A stretch of DNA of 64,000 nucleotides, taken from Acrocarpospora catenulata (GTDB taxonomy: Bacteria > Actinomycetota > Actinomycetes > Streptosporangiales > Streptosporangiaceae). Positions 26,401 through 35,296 of this stretch are shown here, in pieces. Position 1 is the stretch's first letter. Every line of letters begins with the position of its first letter. Position numbers and translations under genes: made by a program. The notes beneath the pieces were generated by a model. It saw only the letters and a program-made list of their open reading frames with translations, did no database searches and had not been told where the DNA came from. The stretch is from contig NZ_JAHCST010000001.1 of assembly GCF_018476525.1 (NCBI RefSeq), positions 312,069 to 376,068 of the forward strand, written 5' to 3'.

Positions 26401-27928
26401 CCTGGACGAGGTGATCGCCAGGCACGGCAGCGCCAGCATCGGCCTGAGCGGCGCGCGGGGGGCGGGCAAGAGCACCGCGCTGCGCCGGCTGTGCTCCCCG
26501 GACCGGCCGCAGACCGGCGGCCACCTCTGCGTGCTGGTGCACGCCCCGACCGCCTACGATCCCAAGGAGTTCATCACCCACCTGTTCCTGCGGGTGTGTG
26601 AGCAGGTCACCGGCGAGACCGGGGAGCGGGAACCCCGCTCTGCCCTGCGCGCCCGGCTGGTACGGGCGGCGCCGCTGGTGGCCGCCTTCGCCGGCACGCT
26701 GCTGCTGGCCGGCGCGTTGCAGTGGCAGCGCCTCCAGGCCGTGCTGGCCGGGGCGACGCGCGATCCGCTGGTGCTGGTCGGCGCGGCGGGGGTGGCGCTG
26801 ATCCTGGCCGGGCTGGCCGTGGCGTGGCGCAGGGCCCGCCGGTCGCCCCAGGCGCTCGGGTCCAGCGCCTCGGAGGTGGCGGCCCGCGCCCAGCTGCGGT
26901 CGCTGCGCTACCTGGAGGCGGTCACCCAGAGCAGCGGCGGGGAAATGGGCCTGCCGGGCGGTTCGAAGGTGGCCAGGCAGGCGGCCGTGCAGCGTACCGA
27001 GCACACGCGCGGCTACCCGCAACTGGTGGCCGACCTGCGGGAACTGCTCGGCCAGATCGCCCTGGACCGGCAGGACCGCAAGGGCAAGGTGATCATCGGC
27101 ATCGACGAGCTGGACAAGATCGGCAACGCCGAGGAGACCGAACGTTTCCTCAACGACCTGAAGGTCATCTTCGGCGTGTACGGGTGCTTCTTCCTGGTCG
27201 CGCTCTCCGAGGACGCCATCGCCGGGTACGAGCGGCGCAGCCTCGGCGTCCGCAACACCTTCGACAGCGCCTTCGACCGGATCATCCGCATTCCCGCGCT
27301 GAGCAGCGGCGAGTCCCACGCCCTCCTGGCCCGCCGGAACGTTCCCCTGCCGCTGCCGTTCGTCTGGCTGTGCCACGCCCTGACCGGCGGGGTGCCGCGC
27401 GACTTCCTGCGTACCGTGCTGGACCTGACCACGATCGCCGCGGCCGAGGACGAGACCGGGCTGGACTCGCTGGCGATCCGGCTGATCCGCCAGGACCGCG
27501 CGACCGTGCTGGCCGCCCAGCTGCGGGTGGCGGCGCGGCTGAGCGGCGGGCAGGCCGCCGAGGTCACCGGCTGGCTGGCGGAGTGCGCGGACGCCCCGCT
27601 CACCTCCGCCGCCTTGGACGACCTCGCGGAACGGCGTCTGCCGGGCGGGGAGCCGGGCGAGGCCGTGGTGGTTCAGTCCCGCGCCTACCTGTCGATTCTG
27701 GCCATGCTGATCCGGATCTTCATCGAAGCCCCGTGGTACGCGCTGGAGGAGTTGCGCACCGATCCCCGGCCGATCGACGACGTCGCCGAGACCCGCCTGC
27801 TGCTGGCGACCGATCCGCACCTGGCCTGGCACACCATCCAGCGGATCCGCAGGCAGGTGCGGTACGCCGCACCTGCGCCCCCGGCTGAGCCCGCGGAAGC
27901 GCCGGCCGGGTCGGAGCGGTCGGAGTGA
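23495..27928 (+). CDS. giant membrane protein with NACHT NTPase and KAP-type NTPase domains
   Basis: A 1477-residue protein joining two P-loop NTPases. An N-terminal membrane hairpin (1-20, 31-49) precedes a NACHT module: Walker A GGPGSGKT (125-132), Walker B LDGFDE (207-212), sensor SRSRNG and PL motif ARPLTLQWF. Membrane clusters follow (405-447, 479-538), then a Glu/Pro-rich linker (600-640) and more membrane pairs (739-789, 836-876). The C-terminal module is KAP-like: Walker A GARGAGKST (986-994), two membrane segments inserted between Walker A and B (1058-1112), and Walker B GIDELD (1202-1207), then SEDAIAGYERR. ATG 23495 sits 8 nt after AGGAG; GTG 23492 is possible. STAND/KAP proteins act as sensors or membrane-linked defence ATPases. 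The NACHT half has looser third-position GC than the KAP half. Confidence 0.85.
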   Translation: MWAVVRVIALGLLTGGMALAANQVLNNGQLSWAWVAVALSLALLTALFAETFTPARTPASAAQAERDLARAVQRQWQEAATRSGLIGSGELPIRWVVDGEAGGSTVADLEARFWSSPGKRMVITGGPGSGKTSLAILLLLHMLERQENAGQPVPFLLGLADWNPDREPFHDWLAGRIIAEHPWLASATFGTDMAKVLVGARRILPILDGFDEVPPSRQRLVVSAIEGALTPADALIIVSRSRNGRQAERFLRNLRRSDRLVVRTVPLPPQEVARYLRETRPASAGSEAGWSEVLRVLSSLEIGPLSRALARPLTLQWFRDVYGSGEDSPGELLDPGRFPHARDIERYLLSRYFAVRSSVSFKRRYEPEAVQRWLQFLAGHMSAGQTRELEWWRLPQAVSRYAYLATGWISATTCLVLIGTWLGAWIDALSILPLAAAGGYQIAFMAGRRATLLGHRPRSLRGTGGPRSEVRRSLGESAAWLFGAGGAAAAVIGALQWSIPDFGYGWNVGLMVGLAAGLAAAMGTPGLQYLLAVGLLAARGKIPWRLMVFLEQAERQGLLQRVGSVYRFRYLELQDLLAYRHVDAADVDPLLDPRGERSERDAGEPAEVSAGEPGSLTARPPVDTPDAGEPAVATEPSDIPGLVPLPEVAFPRTSKIDHVVREKVRDEIMVLPEVRLKIVESGRGWRREAMDGLVRRLLAANAEAIELAAQFHYQRYAKARDGLVEAARLPAWSRPAHLYRWLAWCAGASAAWLAGMIWLPLPTFRLLLGIALAGYAVLALIMFLWRSLLAVWSSRVRRPVESGGDPEQVREPRPSSLRDGLRDGARATARMLAQPLPPLLAVGLIVTFPFSAPGPGAVWFWAALAVAVLAILMWWVSAPSARVRVILADPDPASWLQLPPGLVRFRVAAQQAHQDWVRALVREGLLPLIRAELGEERDAMSTTLPDIDPGRLGRWSRIDEFVRTAGSDFLDEVIARHGSASIGLSGARGAGKSTALRRLCSPDRPQTGGHLCVLVHAPTAYDPKEFITHLFLRVCEQVTGETGEREPRSALRARLVRAAPLVAAFAGTLLLAGALQWQRLQAVLAGATRDPLVLVGAAGVALILAGLAVAWRRARRSPQALGSSASEVAARAQLRSLRYLEAVTQSSGGEMGLPGGSKVARQAAVQRTEHTRGYPQLVADLRELLGQIALDRQDRKGKVIIGIDELDKIGNAEETERFLNDLKVIFGVYGCFFLVALSEDAIAGYERRSLGVRNTFDSAFDRIIRIPALSSGESHALLARRNVPLPLPFVWLCHALTGGVPRDFLRTVLDLTTIAAAEDETGLDSLAIRLIRQDRATVLAAQLRVAARLSGGQAAEVTGWLAECADAPLTSAALDDLAERRLPGGEPGEAVVVQSRAYLSILAMLIRIFIEAPWYALEELRTDPRPIDDVAETRLLLATDPHLAWHTIQRIRRQVRYAAPAPPAEPAEAPAGSERSE

Positions 27929-27938
27929 CCGGTCAGGG

Positions 27939-28688
27939 TCAGATGCCGCGGCGCATCGCGCGGGTGCCGAGGGTGAGGCCGAGGGCGGCCACGGCGGTGG
28001 CGGCGAGGGTTCCGTACAGGACGGCCGGGGTGGTGAAGGCGCCGGTGAACAGGGCGCGTTCGGCTTCGACGATGTAGGTGACGGGGTTGAGGGCGGCGGC
28101 GGTCTGGAGCCAGGCGGGCCCGGCGTCGACGGGCAGGAGGACGCCGGACAGCAGCAGGAGGGGGAAGACGGTCAGCTGGGTGACGGCGTAGAAGAGTTCC
28201 CCGCCGGGGGCGGAGACGATGGCCAGGACGAAGGAGAGGGCGCCCAGGCCGACGCCGAAGACGATCAGCAGGGCCAGGCCGGTCAGCACGCCGGGCAGGT
28301 GCAGGTCCAGGCCGAGCGGGATGGCCAGGCCGATGAGGAGGCCGCCCTGGGCCAGCAGGACGACGAATTCCTTGAGCGTGCGGCCGACCAGCATCGCGGT
28401 ACGGCTGAGCGGGGTGACCAGCATGCGTTCCATCGAGCCGCCGATCAGCTCCACCAGCAGCGTGTATCCGGCCATCATCGGGCCCGACAGGCACATCATG
28501 ATCAGAATGCCGGGGACGAACCATTCCCAAGGGGCGCCGCCCAGGTCGGTGCTTCCGGACAGGACCGGGCCGAACAGGTAGAGGAAGAGCAGCGGCTGCA
28601 CCATCGTGAACAGCAGCCCGAACGGGTTGCGCCACGTGGGCGCCATCTCCCGCTCGAAGACCGTCACCGTGTCGCGGACAAATGACAT
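27939..28688 (-). CDS. ABC-2 type exporter permease (DrrB-like)
   Basis: A 249-residue permease with six membrane segments and the ABC-2 signature: FEREMAPTWRNPFGLLFTMV, GGSMERMLVTPLSRTAMLVG (a cytoplasmic loop typical of DrrB/NodJ exporters) and LNPVTYIVEAERALF. It follows the ATPase gene by 22 nt and completes a DrrAB-type drug exporter. Convergent with the giant NTPase, 10 nt between stop codons. Confidence 0.9.
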   Translation of the reverse strand: MSFVRDTVTVFEREMAPTWRNPFGLLFTMVQPLLFLYLFGPVLSGSTDLGGAPWEWFVPGILIMMCLSGPMMAGYTLLVELIGGSMERMLVTPLSRTAMLVGRTLKEFVVLLAQGGLLIGLAIPLGLDLHLPGVLTGLALLIVFGVGLGALSFVLAIVSAPGGELFYAVTQLTVFPLLLLSGVLLPVDAGPAWLQTAAALNPVTYIVEAERALFTGAFTTPAVLYGTLAATAVAALGLTLGTRAMRRGI

Positions 28689-28710
28689 GATCTATCCCTT
28701 TCGCGGGTGT

Positions 28711-29730
28711 TCAGGGGGTCGGCTCGGGTACCTGGGTGCCGGTTTCGCGGAGGCTGCGGCCGGTCAGGGCCAGGAAGACGTCGTCGAGGGTGGGGCGGGT
28801 GGTCTCGGCGGCGGCCACCTTGATCCCGGCCGTGTCCAGGGCCCGCAGGTACTCCGGCAGCGCGGTGTCGGCGCGCGTCACCCGGATGCGCAGCACGGGC
28901 GAGGTCGCGGAATGCGACCTGGTTGGGGGATCCGGGGTGGTCGCGGGGTCCGGGGTGGTCACGGTGCCGTTGAGGCGTTCGGCGATGGTGGCGGCGGGGG
29001 CCAGGTCGGCTTCGGTGGACAGGGTGAGGGTGAGGTGGTCGCCGGCGAGGTCGGATTTGAGTTGGGTGGCGGTGCCGTCGGCGATGATGCGGCCGTGGTC
29101 GATGATGATGACGCGTTCGGCCATGGCGTCGGCTTCCTCCAGGTAGTGCGTGGTGAGGAAGAGGGTGGTGCCGTGCTCGGCGCGCAGGCGCAGGATGTGC
29201 TCCCAGATGTTGGCGCGGCTCTGCGGGTCCAGGCCGGTGGAGGGTTCGTCGAGGAAGAGCAGGGCCGGCCGGTGCACCAGGCCGAGCGCGATGTCCAGGC
29301 GCCGGCGTTGCCCGCCGGAGAGGGTGCCGGGTTTGCGGGTGGCCAGCGGTTCCAGGTCCAGCTGGGTGAGCACCTCGTCGGCGCGGGTTCTGGCCTGGGC
29401 GCGGGTCAGGCCGTAGCAGCGGCCCTGGGTGATGAGTTCGTCGCGGACGCGGAAGTTCTCTCCGGCGCCGTTCTTCTGGCCGATGTAGCCGATTCGGGCG
29501 CGTACGCCTGCCGGGTCCTTGACGATGTCGCGGCCGGCCACGGTGGCGGTGCCGGAGGTCGGGGGCAGCAGGGAGGTGAGCATCCGCAGGCTGGTGGATT
29601 TGCCGGCGCCGTTGGGCCCGAGGAAGGCGACCAGCTGGCCGGCCGCCACGTCCAGGTCCAGGCCGCGTACGGCGTCGACGGCACCTCCTCTGACCTTGAA
29701 CCGGCGGGTCAGTCCGCGGGCATGGATCAT
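28711..29730 (-). CDS. ABC exporter ATP-binding protein (DrrA-like)
   Basis: A 339-residue ATPase of the daunorubicin-resistance DrrA type: Walker A LGPNGAGKST (37-46), IGYIGQKNGAG at the Q-loop, signature LSGGQRRRLD, Walker B LFLDEPSTGLD, H-loop TTHYLEEADAMAERV, and the C-terminal DrrA-specific extension (about 220-339) ending EPTP. Energises export with the downstream permease. A palindromic TetR-like operator sits 100 bp upstream of the ATG, so drug-responsive repression is likely; no regulator is adjacent on this strand. Confidence 0.92.
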   Translation of the reverse strand: MIHARGLTRRFKVRGGAVDAVRGLDLDVAAGQLVAFLGPNGAGKSTSLRMLTSLLPPTSGTATVAGRDIVKDPAGVRARIGYIGQKNGAGENFRVRDELITQGRCYGLTRAQARTRADEVLTQLDLEPLATRKPGTLSGGQRRRLDIALGLVHRPALLFLDEPSTGLDPQSRANIWEHILRLRAEHGTTLFLTTHYLEEADAMAERVIIIDHGRIIADGTATQLKSDLAGDHLTLTLSTEADLAPAATIAERLNGTVTTPDPATTPDPPTRSHSATSPVLRIRVTRADTALPEYLRALDTAGIKVAAAETTRPTLDDVFLALTGRSLRETGTQVPEPTP

Positions 29731-30029
29731 CGCCCCTCCTCGGGTCGGTTACGTGGGCATGCGGAAGAAAGCCCTGGTCGGGCTGTTGTGGTGGAGTGGA
29801 TTCAGTCTTGAACAGCCGAATGCGCTTTGGCAAACGTGTAACGTACATTCACGTTTGGCGTGACCTGCGAAAACGTCCCCATGGCGCGAGTGCCGTCACG
29901 CGACAGCCTCACGTCGAAACCCCCTTCGACCTGCGAACTCACGAAATATCGAAGAATTTTCGGAAATTTCCGTGAGGAGCGGCGGGAGGCCCCAAGGAGA
30001 GCGACGGGCACCGGGCAAACAAGGTGACG
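29731..30029. other. intergenic region upstream of the exporter
   Basis: This non-coding stretch holds the inverted repeat at 29831-29857 and an unusually AT-rich patch for this genome (29935-29975) with the perfect palindrome CGGAAATTTCCG at 29961-29972. I see no ORF with coding character apart from artefact frames running out of the adjacent repeat array. Confidence 0.6.
29831..29857. promoter_or_regulatory. TetR-type inverted repeat upstream of the DrrAB-like exporter
   Basis: CAAACGTG (29831-29838) and CACGTTTG (29850-29857) are exact 8-bp inverted arms around an 11-nt AT-richer centre (TAACGTACATT), about 100 bp upstream of the ATPase ATG at 29730. Size and symmetry fit a TetR-family dimer site. 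Confidence 0.6.
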
Positions 30030-30239
30030 GTTAAGCGGGTCCGGCAAGGCAGGCCGGGCAAGGCAGGTCCGGCAAGGCAGGTCCGGCAAGGCAGGTCCGG
30101 CAAGGCAGGTCCGGCAAGGCAGGCCCGGCAAGGCAGGCCCGGCAAGGCAGGCCCGGCAAGGCAGGCCCGGCAAGGCAGGTCCGACAAAGCAGGTCCGACA
30201 AAGCAGGCCCGACAAAGCAGGCCCGACAAAGCGGGTCCG
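30030..30239. repeat. 14-bp tandem repeat array, about 15 units
   Basis: Fifteen consecutive 14-bp units. Ten read GCAAGGCAGG(T/C)CCG or close (30044-30183), the next four switch to ACAAAGCAGG(T/C)CCG (30184-30239), and a degenerate unit (30030-30043) precedes them. The first and last units both end AAGCGGGTCCG. Because 14 is not a multiple of 3, every frame repeats after 42 nt as a 14-residue motif, so long open frames on the minus strand here are artefacts. The unit switch points to replication slippage in two waves. Confidence 0.95.
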
Positions 30240-30522
30240 GACGCACATGCGATATGCCGGATTGGACTGCTGAGGCCGGGTTTGGGTGGTGGCGCTGGGA
30301 GGTTAGCCAGGTGAAGAAGTACCGTCGGCGGTGAGGGTGGCGTGGGGTCGCCCGATGCTGGGGGTCCGGTGCTGGAGTTCGATACCGACATGCTGTGCGG
30401 CCGCTCGCGCGGCACATCGACGCTGGGGGTGCTGGAGTTCGATGCCGGATTGCAGGGCCGGAATCCAGGGCTGGAGCCAGGGCTGGAGTCGGGCCGGAGC
30501 CGGGGCTGGAGGAGAGCCGCGC
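30240..30522. repeat. degenerate repeats in the leader of the MBL-fold gene
   Basis: Two imperfect copies of a motif containing GTGCTGGAGTTCGAT(A/G)CCG lie at 30354-30387 and 30419-30447, followed by loose copies of CCAGGGCTGGAG at 30465-30510 that merge into the GGAGGAG ribosome binding site of the next gene. No separate gene is supported. Confidence 0.6.
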
Positions 30523-31314
30523 ATGACTGAGATGCGCCTCACGCACATCGGCGGGCCGACGGTTCTGATCGAGATGGGCGAGTGGCGGCTGCTCACCGAC
30601 CCGACCTTCGACCCGCCGGGGCGGCGCTACTTCTTCGGCCTGGGCACCAGCTCGTACAAGGTGGCCGGCCCGGCCATGCCGGCCAACGAGCTGCCGCCCA
30701 TCGACGCGGTCCTGCTCAGCCACGACCACCACGGCGACAACCTCGACGACACCGGCCGCGCCCTGCTGCCCTCGGCCCGTACGGTGATCACCACGGTGTC
30801 GGGGGCGCGGCGCCTGGGCGGGCGGGCACGCGGCCTGAAGCCGTGGGCGGCCACCCGCCTGGAGGCCCCCGGCCAGCCCACGATCGAGATCACCGCCACC
30901 CCCGCCCGGCACGGCCCGCCGTTCACCCGGGCGATCACCGGGGACGTGATCGGTTTCGCGCTGACCTGGAAGGGCCAGCGCCACGGCGCGCTGTGGATCT
31001 CCGGCGACACCGTCCTGTACGACGACGTGCGCCGGATCCCGGACAGGCTCCAGGTGGGCACGGCCCTGCTCCACCTGGGCGGCGTGCGTTTCCCCGTCAC
31101 CGGCCCGATCCGGTACACCATGACCGCCGCCGACGCCGTCGAACTGTGCGGCCTGATCCGCCCGCACACGGCGATCCCGATCCACTACGAGGGCTGGCAC
31201 CACTTCCGGCAGAGCCGCGAGTCGATGGAACGCGACTTCGCCGCCGCCCCGCCCGACATCCGCGACCGCATCCGCCGGCTCCCGATCGGCGTCACCACCG
31301 ACGTCACCGCCTGA
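30523..31314 (+). CDS. MBL-fold metallo-hydrolase (UlaG-like)
   Basis: A 263-residue beta-lactamase-fold protein. Metal motif LLSHDHHGDNLDD gives the H-x-H-x-D-H ligands; further histidines lie in ATPARHGPP, and the last in IPIHYEGWHHF; WISGDTVLYDD supplies the bridging aspartate. This pattern matches the UlaG/RomA-like group of cytoplasmic phosphoesterases or lactonases. ATG 30523 is preceded by GGAGGAG. The stop abuts the stop of the convergent TetR gene without spacing. Confidence 0.88.
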   Translation: MTEMRLTHIGGPTVLIEMGEWRLLTDPTFDPPGRRYFFGLGTSSYKVAGPAMPANELPPIDAVLLSHDHHGDNLDDTGRALLPSARTVITTVSGARRLGGRARGLKPWAATRLEAPGQPTIEITATPARHGPPFTRAITGDVIGFALTWKGQRHGALWISGDTVLYDDVRRIPDRLQVGTALLHLGGVRFPVTGPIRYTMTAADAVELCGLIRPHTAIPIHYEGWHHFRQSRESMERDFAAAPPDIRDRIRRLPIGVTTDVTA

Positions 31315-32385
31315 TCACCGGAGGTGGGGCGCGGCGGGTTCCGCCGGCGCGGCGCCGCCCGCGGCGGCGTGGCAGGCGCCCCGGCCTTCGGCGAGGAGCA
31401 CGAGGCGGCCGGATTCCACGCGGAGGGCCACTTCGGTGTCGTCACCGGCGTCGGGCAGCCCGGTGGCCGCGGCGAAGGACGGGTCGAGGATCACCTGGAG
31501 GCGGGGCAGGCAAGTGTGGGGAACGGCCTGGCGCAGGCAGGCGCACAGGTCGGCGATGGTGAGGCGGGCCAGGGGGGCCAGCTCGTCGGGGTCACCGGTG
31601 ACCAGCACGGCGGTGACTTCCCGGACGCCTTCCCCGCGGACGGCCTCCTCCAGGGCCTCCAGGCGGTTGACGCCGAGCACCGCGACCACCCCGTCCCGCA
31701 CCGGCCGCGCGGCCCCGCCCGTCACCACGTCCCGCCCGTACGGCAGGCTCCACGCCTGGTCGAGCGGGGTGATCCGGGGAATCCACGGCAGCACCGGCCA
31801 CCAGTCGTCCAGTTCGAGGCCGGCCAGGTGCCGGCAGGCGGCGACGACGTTGAAGGGTTCCACGAAGCCGGGCGCGGTGGCGGCCAGCTGGGCGGCGCCG
31901 TACAGGATGGTGAGGGTGGACTCGGCGAGCCGGACGCGGCGGCCGGGGGCGGGGGAGAGGTTCTCCAGGGTCAGGCCGAGCAGCAGGGCGTTGAGTTTCA
32001 TCAGCTGGGCGTAGGCGCGCCGGGTGGGCTCCTCGGCGAGGATCTCCGGCAGCAGGTCCTGCCCGAGGCGGGCGGCGCCCTCCGACAGGGGCAGGCGGCC
32101 CAGCCAGGCGCGGGCCAGCCCGCCGAGCGCGTCGGCGGGGCCGGATAACCCGGCGGGGGGCGGCTCCGGGGCGGTCTGCTCGGCGAGGTCGGCCAGGACG
32201 GAGAAGTAGAGGGCGCGTTTGCCGGGGAAGTTGGAGTAGACGGCGCCCCGGGTGAAGCCGGCCCGTTCGGCGATGCCGTCGATTTTCGCGCCGCGGAAAC
32301 CGCGTTCGGTGAATTCGTCCCTGGCGGCGGCCAGCACTTTCGCCCGGTTGCGCTCCTGGAGCTGCGCCCTGCTGAGCCGGCCCAA
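31315..32385 (-). CDS. TetR family regulator with long C-terminal extension
   Basis: A 356-residue regulator, about 150 residues longer than most TetR proteins. The HTH is at 17-63 (NRAKVLAAARDEFTERGFRG, AKIDGIAERAGFTRGAVYSN). Residues about 70-200 form a helical ligand domain; from about 225 on the sequence turns into alternating beta/alpha stretches (DGVVAVLGVNRLEALEEAV, VTAVLVTGDPDELAP, ALRVESGRLVLLAEGRG) that faintly recall a thioredoxin-like fold without a redox cysteine. The start is TTG at 32385 behind GAGGAGG. Divergent from clpX; its target could be itself, clpX or the nearby exporter. Confidence 0.86.
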   Translation of the reverse strand: MGRLSRAQLQERNRAKVLAAARDEFTERGFRGAKIDGIAERAGFTRGAVYSNFPGKRALYFSVLADLAEQTAPEPPPAGLSGPADALGGLARAWLGRLPLSEGAARLGQDLLPEILAEEPTRRAYAQLMKLNALLLGLTLENLSPAPGRRVRLAESTLTILYGAAQLAATAPGFVEPFNVVAACRHLAGLELDDWWPVLPWIPRITPLDQAWSLPYGRDVVTGGAARPVRDGVVAVLGVNRLEALEEAVRGEGVREVTAVLVTGDPDELAPLARLTIADLCACLRQAVPHTCLPRLQVILDPSFAAATGLPDAGDDTEVALRVESGRLVLLAEGRGACHAAAGGAAPAEPAAPHLR

Positions 32386-32485
32386 TCGTCCTCCTCATCG
32401 TGCCGCTATCCGGGAGTCGCTTTGCCGTACCCGGAACTTCAGGATACCGTGGCCATCTGGATGATGAGATCATTTGGGGAGTGGT

Positions 32486-33754
32486 GTGGCGCGCATCGGT
32501 GACGGCGGCGAACTGCTGAAGTGCACGTTCTGCGGGAAAAACCAGAAGCAGGTCAAGAAGCTCATCGCGGGCCCCGGCCGGATCTGCATCTGCGACGAGT
32601 GCGTGGAGCTGTGCAACGAGCTGATCGAGGAGGAGCGCCAGGAGGCCTCCCAGCACGAGCGGCCGGAGCTGCCCAAGCCCCGGGAGATCTTCGAGTTCCT
32701 CGAGCAGTACGTGGTGGGCCAGGAGCAGGCCAAGATGGCCCTGTCGGTGGCCGTCTACAACCACTACAAGCGCGTCAACGGGGGCAAGGCGGCGGCCGGT
32801 GAGGAGCCGGTGGAGCTGGGCAAGTCCAACATCCTGCTGATCGGTCCGACCGGCAGCGGCAAGACCTACCTGGCGCAGACGCTGGCCCGGATGCTGAACG
32901 TGCCGTTCGCGATCGCCGACGCCACCGCGCTCACCGAGGCCGGTTACGTCGGGGAGGATGTCGAGAACATCCTGCTGAAGCTGCTGATGGCGGCCGATTT
33001 CGACGTCAAGCGCGCCGAGCGGGGCATCGTCTACATCGACGAGATCGACAAGATCTCCCGCAAGAGCGAGAACCCGTCGATCACCCGGGACGTCTCGGGG
33101 GAGGGCGTGCAGCAGGCGCTGCTGAAGGTGCTGGAGGGCACCGTGGCCAGCGTGCCGCCGCAGGGCGGGCGCAAGCACCCGCACCAGGAGTTCATCCAGA
33201 TCGACACCAGCAACGTGCTGTTCATCGTGGGCGGCGCGTTCGCCGGCCTGGAGAAGATCATCGAGCAGCGCACCGACCGGAAGGGTGCCGGGTTCGGAGC
33301 GGTGCTGCGGCCGAAGGACCGCAAGGACGCGCTGGTCGGGGTGATGCCGCAGGACCTGGTCAAGTTCGGGCTGATCCCGGAGTTCGTGGGCCGCCTGCCG
33401 GTGGTGGCGACCTTCCAGGCGCTGGACGTGACGGCGCTGTCGCGCATCCTGACCGAGCCGCGCAACGCGCTGGTCCGGCAGTACCAGCGGCTGTTCGAGC
33501 TGGACGGGGTGGAGCTGGAGTTCGAGGAGGAGGCGGTGGCGGCCATCGCCGAGCAGGCGCTGCTGCGCCGCACCGGCGCCCGCGCCACCCGCGCCATCCT
33601 CGAGGAGGTCCTGCTCAACGTCATGTACGAGGTGCCGAGCCGGACCGACGTCGCCCGGGTGGTGGTGACCCGCGACACGGTGCTCAACAACGTCAACCCG
33701 ACCCTGATCCCGCGCGGCCACCAGGAGGACTCGCCCCACGAGAAGACCGCCTGA
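32486..33754 (+). CDS. clpX: ATP-dependent Clp protease ATP-binding subunit ClpX
   Basis: A 422-residue AAA+ unfoldase feeding substrates to ClpP. N-terminal C4 zinc finger (C13, C16, C36, C39; [20 protein letters not shown]), Walker A GPTGSGKT, Walker [11 protein letters not shown], the IGF-type ClpP loop region [10 protein letters not shown], sensor 2 [17 protein letters not shown] 32486 opens [13 protein letters not shown] exactly as the family does, behind GGGGAG. Full length and apparently intact. Actinobacterial clpX normally follows clpP genes; here a divergent TetR gene is upstream and no clpP is in the window. Confidence 0.96.
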   Translation: MARIGDGGELLKCTFCGKNQKQVKKLIAGPGRICICDECVELCNELIEEERQEASQHERPELPKPREIFEFLEQYVVGQEQAKMALSVAVYNHYKRVNGGKAAAGEEPVELGKSNILLIGPTGSGKTYLAQTLARMLNVPFAIADATALTEAGYVGEDVENILLKLLMAADFDVKRAERGIVYIDEIDKISRKSENPSITRDVSGEGVQQALLKVLEGTVASVPPQGGRKHPHQEFIQIDTSNVLFIVGGAFAGLEKIIEQRTDRKGAGFGAVLRPKDRKDALVGVMPQDLVKFGLIPEFVGRLPVVATFQALDVTALSRILTEPRNALVRQYQRLFELDGVELEFEEEAVAAIAEQALLRRTGARATRAILEEVLLNVMYEVPSRTDVARVVVTRDTVLNNVNPTLIPRGHQEDSPHEKTA

Positions 33755-33773
33755 TCCGCCTAGGATCGGTGGG

Positions 33774-35021
<1,248 letters not shown>

Positions 35022-35113
35022 TCCCGGGTCAGTCGGTCCCCTCTCCAGGCAGGTCAGCCAATCATGACCGGCCCGTGCCCGCCAGCTGACCCGTGCCCGA
35101 CAAATCTGAAGAT

Positions 35114-35266
35114 ATGGGGACAAGTCAGAATCAACTGGTTGAGTGTTTGCGGGCGGTGGACAACGAGCTGATCGCCCGGCTGGGCGCCGAGGTGGAACGC
35201 GAATGGCGGCTGAAGCTGCAGACGGCCCAGGAAGTGGTGGAAATCCTGTTGGCCGAAATGGGTTGA
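35114..35266 (+). CDS. putative small protein of 50 residues
   Basis: A short frame (MGTSQNQLVECLRAVDNELI, then ... EREWRLKLQTAQEVVEILLA and EMG) that would form two amphipathic helices. The third-position GC is close to that of neighbouring genes and it stands 30 nt upstream of the MerR gene in the same direction. The Shine-Dalgarno signal is weak (GAAGA). No family recognised; it could be a small regulator or partner of the MerR protein. Confidence 0.45.
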   Translation: MGTSQNQLVECLRAVDNELIARLGAEVEREWRLKLQTAQEVVEILLAEMG

Positions 35267-35296
35267 GTCTCCAGTAGGTGGAGGGTTGAGGCTGTC

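Noticed and set aside
29731-30522. CRISPR array
   Set aside because: Units are contiguous 14-mers with no spacers and no cas genes are present.
29802-31203. Long minus-strand open frames of repeating PALPGLPCRACLAG-type residues
   Set aside because: They are the translation of the 14-bp array, equally open in all three minus-strand frames, without RBS or homology.
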